A stretch of DNA of 38,573 bases from an uncultured Clostridia bacterium (GTDB lineage: Bacteria > Bacillota > Clostridia > UBA1212 > SIG427), in NCBI GenBank assembly GCA_945965275.1, contig CAMFNB010000010.1, forward strand, positions 1 through 38,573, written 5' to 3'. Below the pieces are notes generated by a model. The model saw only the letters and a program-made list of their open reading frames with translations, had not been told where the DNA came from and searched no databases. Position numbers and translations under genes: made by a program. Of the stretch, positions 36,523 to 38,573 are shown piece after piece (positions within the stretch are counted from its first letter, which is position 1; each line of letters starts with the position of its first letter).

Positions 36523-37467
36523 TTATTTAATCTTTGCAGCAATAGCTTCTTTAGCCTTCTTTACAATCTCGGCAGCTGTGATTCCGTACATTTCAAGAAG
36601 CTCTGCAGGAGCACCTGAAGTACCGAACTTATCCTGAACAGCAACCATTTTTACAGGGCATGGATAGTTCTGGCAAACCACCTCAGCTACTGCACCGCCG
36701 AGACCGCCGATGATGTTGTGCTCTTCAGCAGTAACTATGGCACCTGTTTCGATTGCAGCCTTGATAATTGCATCTTTGTCGATAGGCTTAATTGTGTGCA
36801 TATCAAGTACACGTGCATTGATTCCTTCTGTCTTAAGGATTTCTGCTGCCTTAAGTGATTCCTGAACCATCATACCTGTACCGATAAGAGTAACATCCTT
36901 GCCGGCTACAAGCTCATTTGCCTTGCCGATTTCGAATGTGAAGTTTTCGTCTGTATAAACATCCTCTACTGCTGCACGGCCGAATCTTGAGTAGCAAGGT
37001 CCTTCGTAATCAATGATTGCCTTAACAGCTTTGTTTGCTGAAGGGCCGTCACAAGGATTGATAACTACCATATTAGGAAGTGCTCTCATAATTGCAAGAT
37101 CTTCAAGAGCCTGGTGAGAAGCTCCGTCCTCACCTACTGTAAGACCTGCGTGAGTTGCACAAACTTTAACGTTGAGTTTCGGATAACAGATTGAGTTTCT
37201 GATCTGCTCACAGGCTCTCTCTGAAGCGAATACTGCGAATGTACTTGCGAAAACAATCTTTCCTGTTGTTGCAAGACCTGCTGCAACACCCATCATGTTT
37301 CCTTCTGCGATACCCATATCGAAGAATCTCTCAGGAACATCCTTCTTGAAAACTCCTGTCTTTGTAGCTGCTGCAAGGTCAGCGTCAAGAACTACAATTC
37401 TGTTATCATCTTTTCCGTACTGTACCAGTGCCTGGCCGTATGCGTCTCTTGTTGCAATTTTACCCAT
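36523..37467 (-). CDS. Transketolase, C-terminal (pyrimidine-binding) subunit
   Basis: Together with the N-terminal half this forms a split transketolase, moving two-carbon units between pentose-phosphate intermediates. The 314 residues match the separate C-half: the pyrimidine-binding domain with RFFDMGIAEGNMMGVAAGLA, holding the Glu that activates thiamine diphosphate, and ATHAGLTVGEDGASHQALEDLAIMRALPN, then the transketolase C-domain (EEHNIIGGLGGAVAEV). It starts three bases after the N-half gene ends. A 1-deoxyxylulose-5-phosphate synthase is less likely because the gene is split and lies next to rpiB. Confidence 0.94.
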   Translation of the reverse strand: MGKIATRDAYGQALVQYGKDDNRIVVLDADLAAATKTGVFKKDVPERFFDMGIAEGNMMGVAAGLATTGKIVFASTFAVFASERACEQIRNSICYPKLNVKVCATHAGLTVGEDGASHQALEDLAIMRALPNMVVINPCDGPSANKAVKAIIDYEGPCYSRFGRAAVEDVYTDENFTFEIGKANELVAGKDVTLIGTGMMVQESLKAAEILKTEGINARVLDMHTIKPIDKDAIIKAAIETGAIVTAEEHNIIGGLGGAVAEVVCQNYPCPVKMVAVQDKFGTSGAPAELLEMYGITAAEIVKKAKEAIAAKIK

Positions 37468-37470
37468 GAC

Positions 37471-38313
37471 TTAAGCCTCCAATCCTTTTAAGTATTCGTC
37501 GAGTTCAGCGATTGCCTGGTCTCTCTGTTCCTGGTTAGGAGCTTTGCCGTGCCAGCCAACCTGGTTTTCCATGAAGGAAACGCCTTTGCCCTTAAATGTC
37601 TTACCGATAATCATTGTAGGCTTGCCCTTAACAGTCTTTGCTTTTTCAAGAGCGTCCTTGATTTCTTCCACATCGTTTCCGCAGATTTCGTAAACATTCC
37701 ATCCGAATGCTTCGAACTTAGCTGCGATAGGCTCTGAACACATAACCTCTTTGATAGGTCCGTCAATCTGAAGTCCGTTGTAGTCAACGAAAGCTGTGAG
37801 GTTGTCAAGCTTGAATTGAGCTGCTGCCATAGCTGCTTCCCATACCTGACCCTCTTCGAGTTCGCCGTCACCGAGGATTGAATATACTCTGTAATCTTTG
37901 TTGTCGATTTTTCCTGCAAGAGCCATTCCGACTGCTGCTGAAATACCCTGTCCAAGTGAACCTGTTGACATGTCAACGCCCGGAACGTGGTTCATGTTAG
38001 GGTGACCCTCAAGATAGCTGTCTGTCTTTCTGAGAGTTACGAGATCTTCCTTAGGGAAGAATCCTTTTTCTGCAAGTGTTGCATAGAGTGCCGGTGCACA
38101 GTGTCCTTTTGAAAGAACGAATCTGTCACGGTCTGCCCACTGAGGGTTCTTTGTATCTACATTCATTTCGTCGAAGTAAAGAACCGTAAGCATGTCCGTG
38201 CATGATAATGATCCGCCCGGATGTCCTGACTTGGCGTTAAATACTTCTTCGATAACGCTTTTTCTGATGTTTGTTGCTGTCTTCATTAATTCAAGCTTCT
38301 TAAGCTTGTCCAT
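37471..38313 (-). CDS. Transketolase, N-terminal (thiamine diphosphate-binding) subunit
   Basis: The 280 residues carry the N-half motifs: [57 protein letters not shown], and the thiamine diphosphate/Mg motif [14 protein letters not shown]...DYNGLQIDG (~145-185). GGAGG precedes the ATG. Located right after rpiB, it supplies the non-oxidative pentose-phosphate pathway along with the C-half. Confidence 0.95.
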   Translation of the reverse strand: MDKLKKLELMKTATNIRKSVIEEVFNAKSGHPGGSLSCTDMLTVLYFDEMNVDTKNPQWADRDRFVLSKGHCAPALYATLAEKGFFPKEDLVTLRKTDSYLEGHPNMNHVPGVDMSTGSLGQGISAAVGMALAGKIDNKDYRVYSILGDGELEEGQVWEAAMAAAQFKLDNLTAFVDYNGLQIDGPIKEVMCSEPIAAKFEAFGWNVYEICGNDVEEIKDALEKAKTVKGKPTMIIGKTFKGKGVSFMENQVGWHGKAPNQEQRDQAIAELDEYLKGLEA

Positions 38314-38355
38314 ACCTGTTACCTCCGTTTTTTTCGTTATTGTTTATAACGTATA

Positions 38356-38384
38356 ATTATAGGGAAATTACTGTCTTTTTTCAA
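38356..38384 (-). promoter_or_regulatory. Promoter of the transketolase genes inside the rpiB end
   Basis: On the minus strand TTGAAA and a perfect TATAAT are separated by 17 bp; the -35 overlaps the last rpiB codons and the spacer spans its stop codon. This gives the transketolase pair its own transcript start as well as read-through from rpiB. Confidence 0.7.
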
Positions 38385-38573
38385 TATCCGCAATCATGTT
38401 TACGCGGGTTTCGTGTCTGCCGCCGAGGAACTCAGCGTCAACCCATGCGTCAACAATCATTTTTGCAAGTTCAGAGCCGACAACTCTTGCTCCGAAGCAG
38501 AGAATATTTGAATTATTGTGTTCTTTTGAGAGTTTTGCAGAGAACGGTTCGCTGCATACAACAGCTCTTACTC
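38368..38573 (-). CDS. rpiB: Ribose-5-phosphate isomerase B, C-terminal part (window edge)
   Basis: This gene is absent from the ORF track because its start is outside the window. The last 67 residues read VRAVVCSEPFSAKLSKEHNN at the window edge and go on through ILCFGARVVG and WVDAEFLGGRHETRV to the stop. These match the RpiB/LacA C-terminus (SRxHNxANVLxxGxR-like segment and GGRHxxRV). RpiB interconverts ribose-5-phosphate and ribulose-5-phosphate, which fits the adjacent transketolase genes. Confidence 0.93.
   Translation of the reverse strand, partial: VRAVVCSEPFSAKLSKEHNNSNILCFGARVVGSELAKMIVDAWVDAEFLGGRHETRVNMIADIEKRQ

Overview
The window comes from a low- to mid-GC Firmicute, most likely a gut or rumen-type member of the Clostridia. 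The support is the gene order and sequence of the str/rpl/rpo block, a B. subtilis-type L10 leader, strong AGGAGG-type ribosome binding sites, sigma-A-like TTGACA/TATAAT promoters and U-tract terminators. I cannot name a genus. All genes but one lie on the minus strand, so transcription mostly runs from high to low coordinates.

Layout from high to low coordinates. 38573-36523: the end of rpiB, then a split transketolase (N-half and C-half), i.e. a pentose-phosphate cluster. 36441-32602: a surface/envelope cluster with a LamG-FIVAR membrane protein carrying a proline-rich cytosolic tail, a LamG lipoprotein and a sialate O-acetylesterase-like lipoprotein. 32509-30857: long-form leuA. 29355-30860 (plus strand): a polytopic GT-C/ArnT-like membrane protein, convergent with leuA and divergent from an LCP (LytR-CpsA-Psr) gene. 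28102-21780: a compact operon with a Gld-type ABC exporter (ATPase, permease, GldG-like protein), a DUF4340 protein, a probable DUF5711 protein and a CvpA-family protein. 21712-18467: rpmG-secE-nusG-rplK-rplA-(L10 leader)-rplJ-rplL. 18192-14377: a 1275-residue secreted protein with five LamG and three Big_3-type Ig domains, sitting between rplL and rpoB. 14166-6801: rpoB-rpoC. 6404-1924: rpsL-rpsG-fusA-tuf. 1830-16: uvrC, and the possible start of one more gene.

The information-processing genes are conventional. The less expected material is around them. (1) Six 12-bp half-sites in alternating orientation, separated by 13/14/13/14/13 bp, lie between the rpoC terminator and the rpsL promoter; this is the best candidate for an undescribed element. 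(2) A large LamG/Ig surface-protein gene interrupts the normally tight rplL-rpoB junction and has a perfect consensus promoter whose 17-bp spacer contains a palindrome. (3) uvrC, leuA and the glycosyltransferase-like gene have promoters so close to the start codon that their mRNAs should be leaderless or nearly so. (4) RpoB has Asn at the position equivalent to E. coli His526 in the rifampicin pocket. (5) Three LamG proteins in two loci appear to be one paralogous family, one of them with an exact 27-bp repeat coding an intracellular proline-rich tail.

All calls rest on reading the sequence and the supplied translations; no database search, folding program or alignment was run. Residue positions are approximate.
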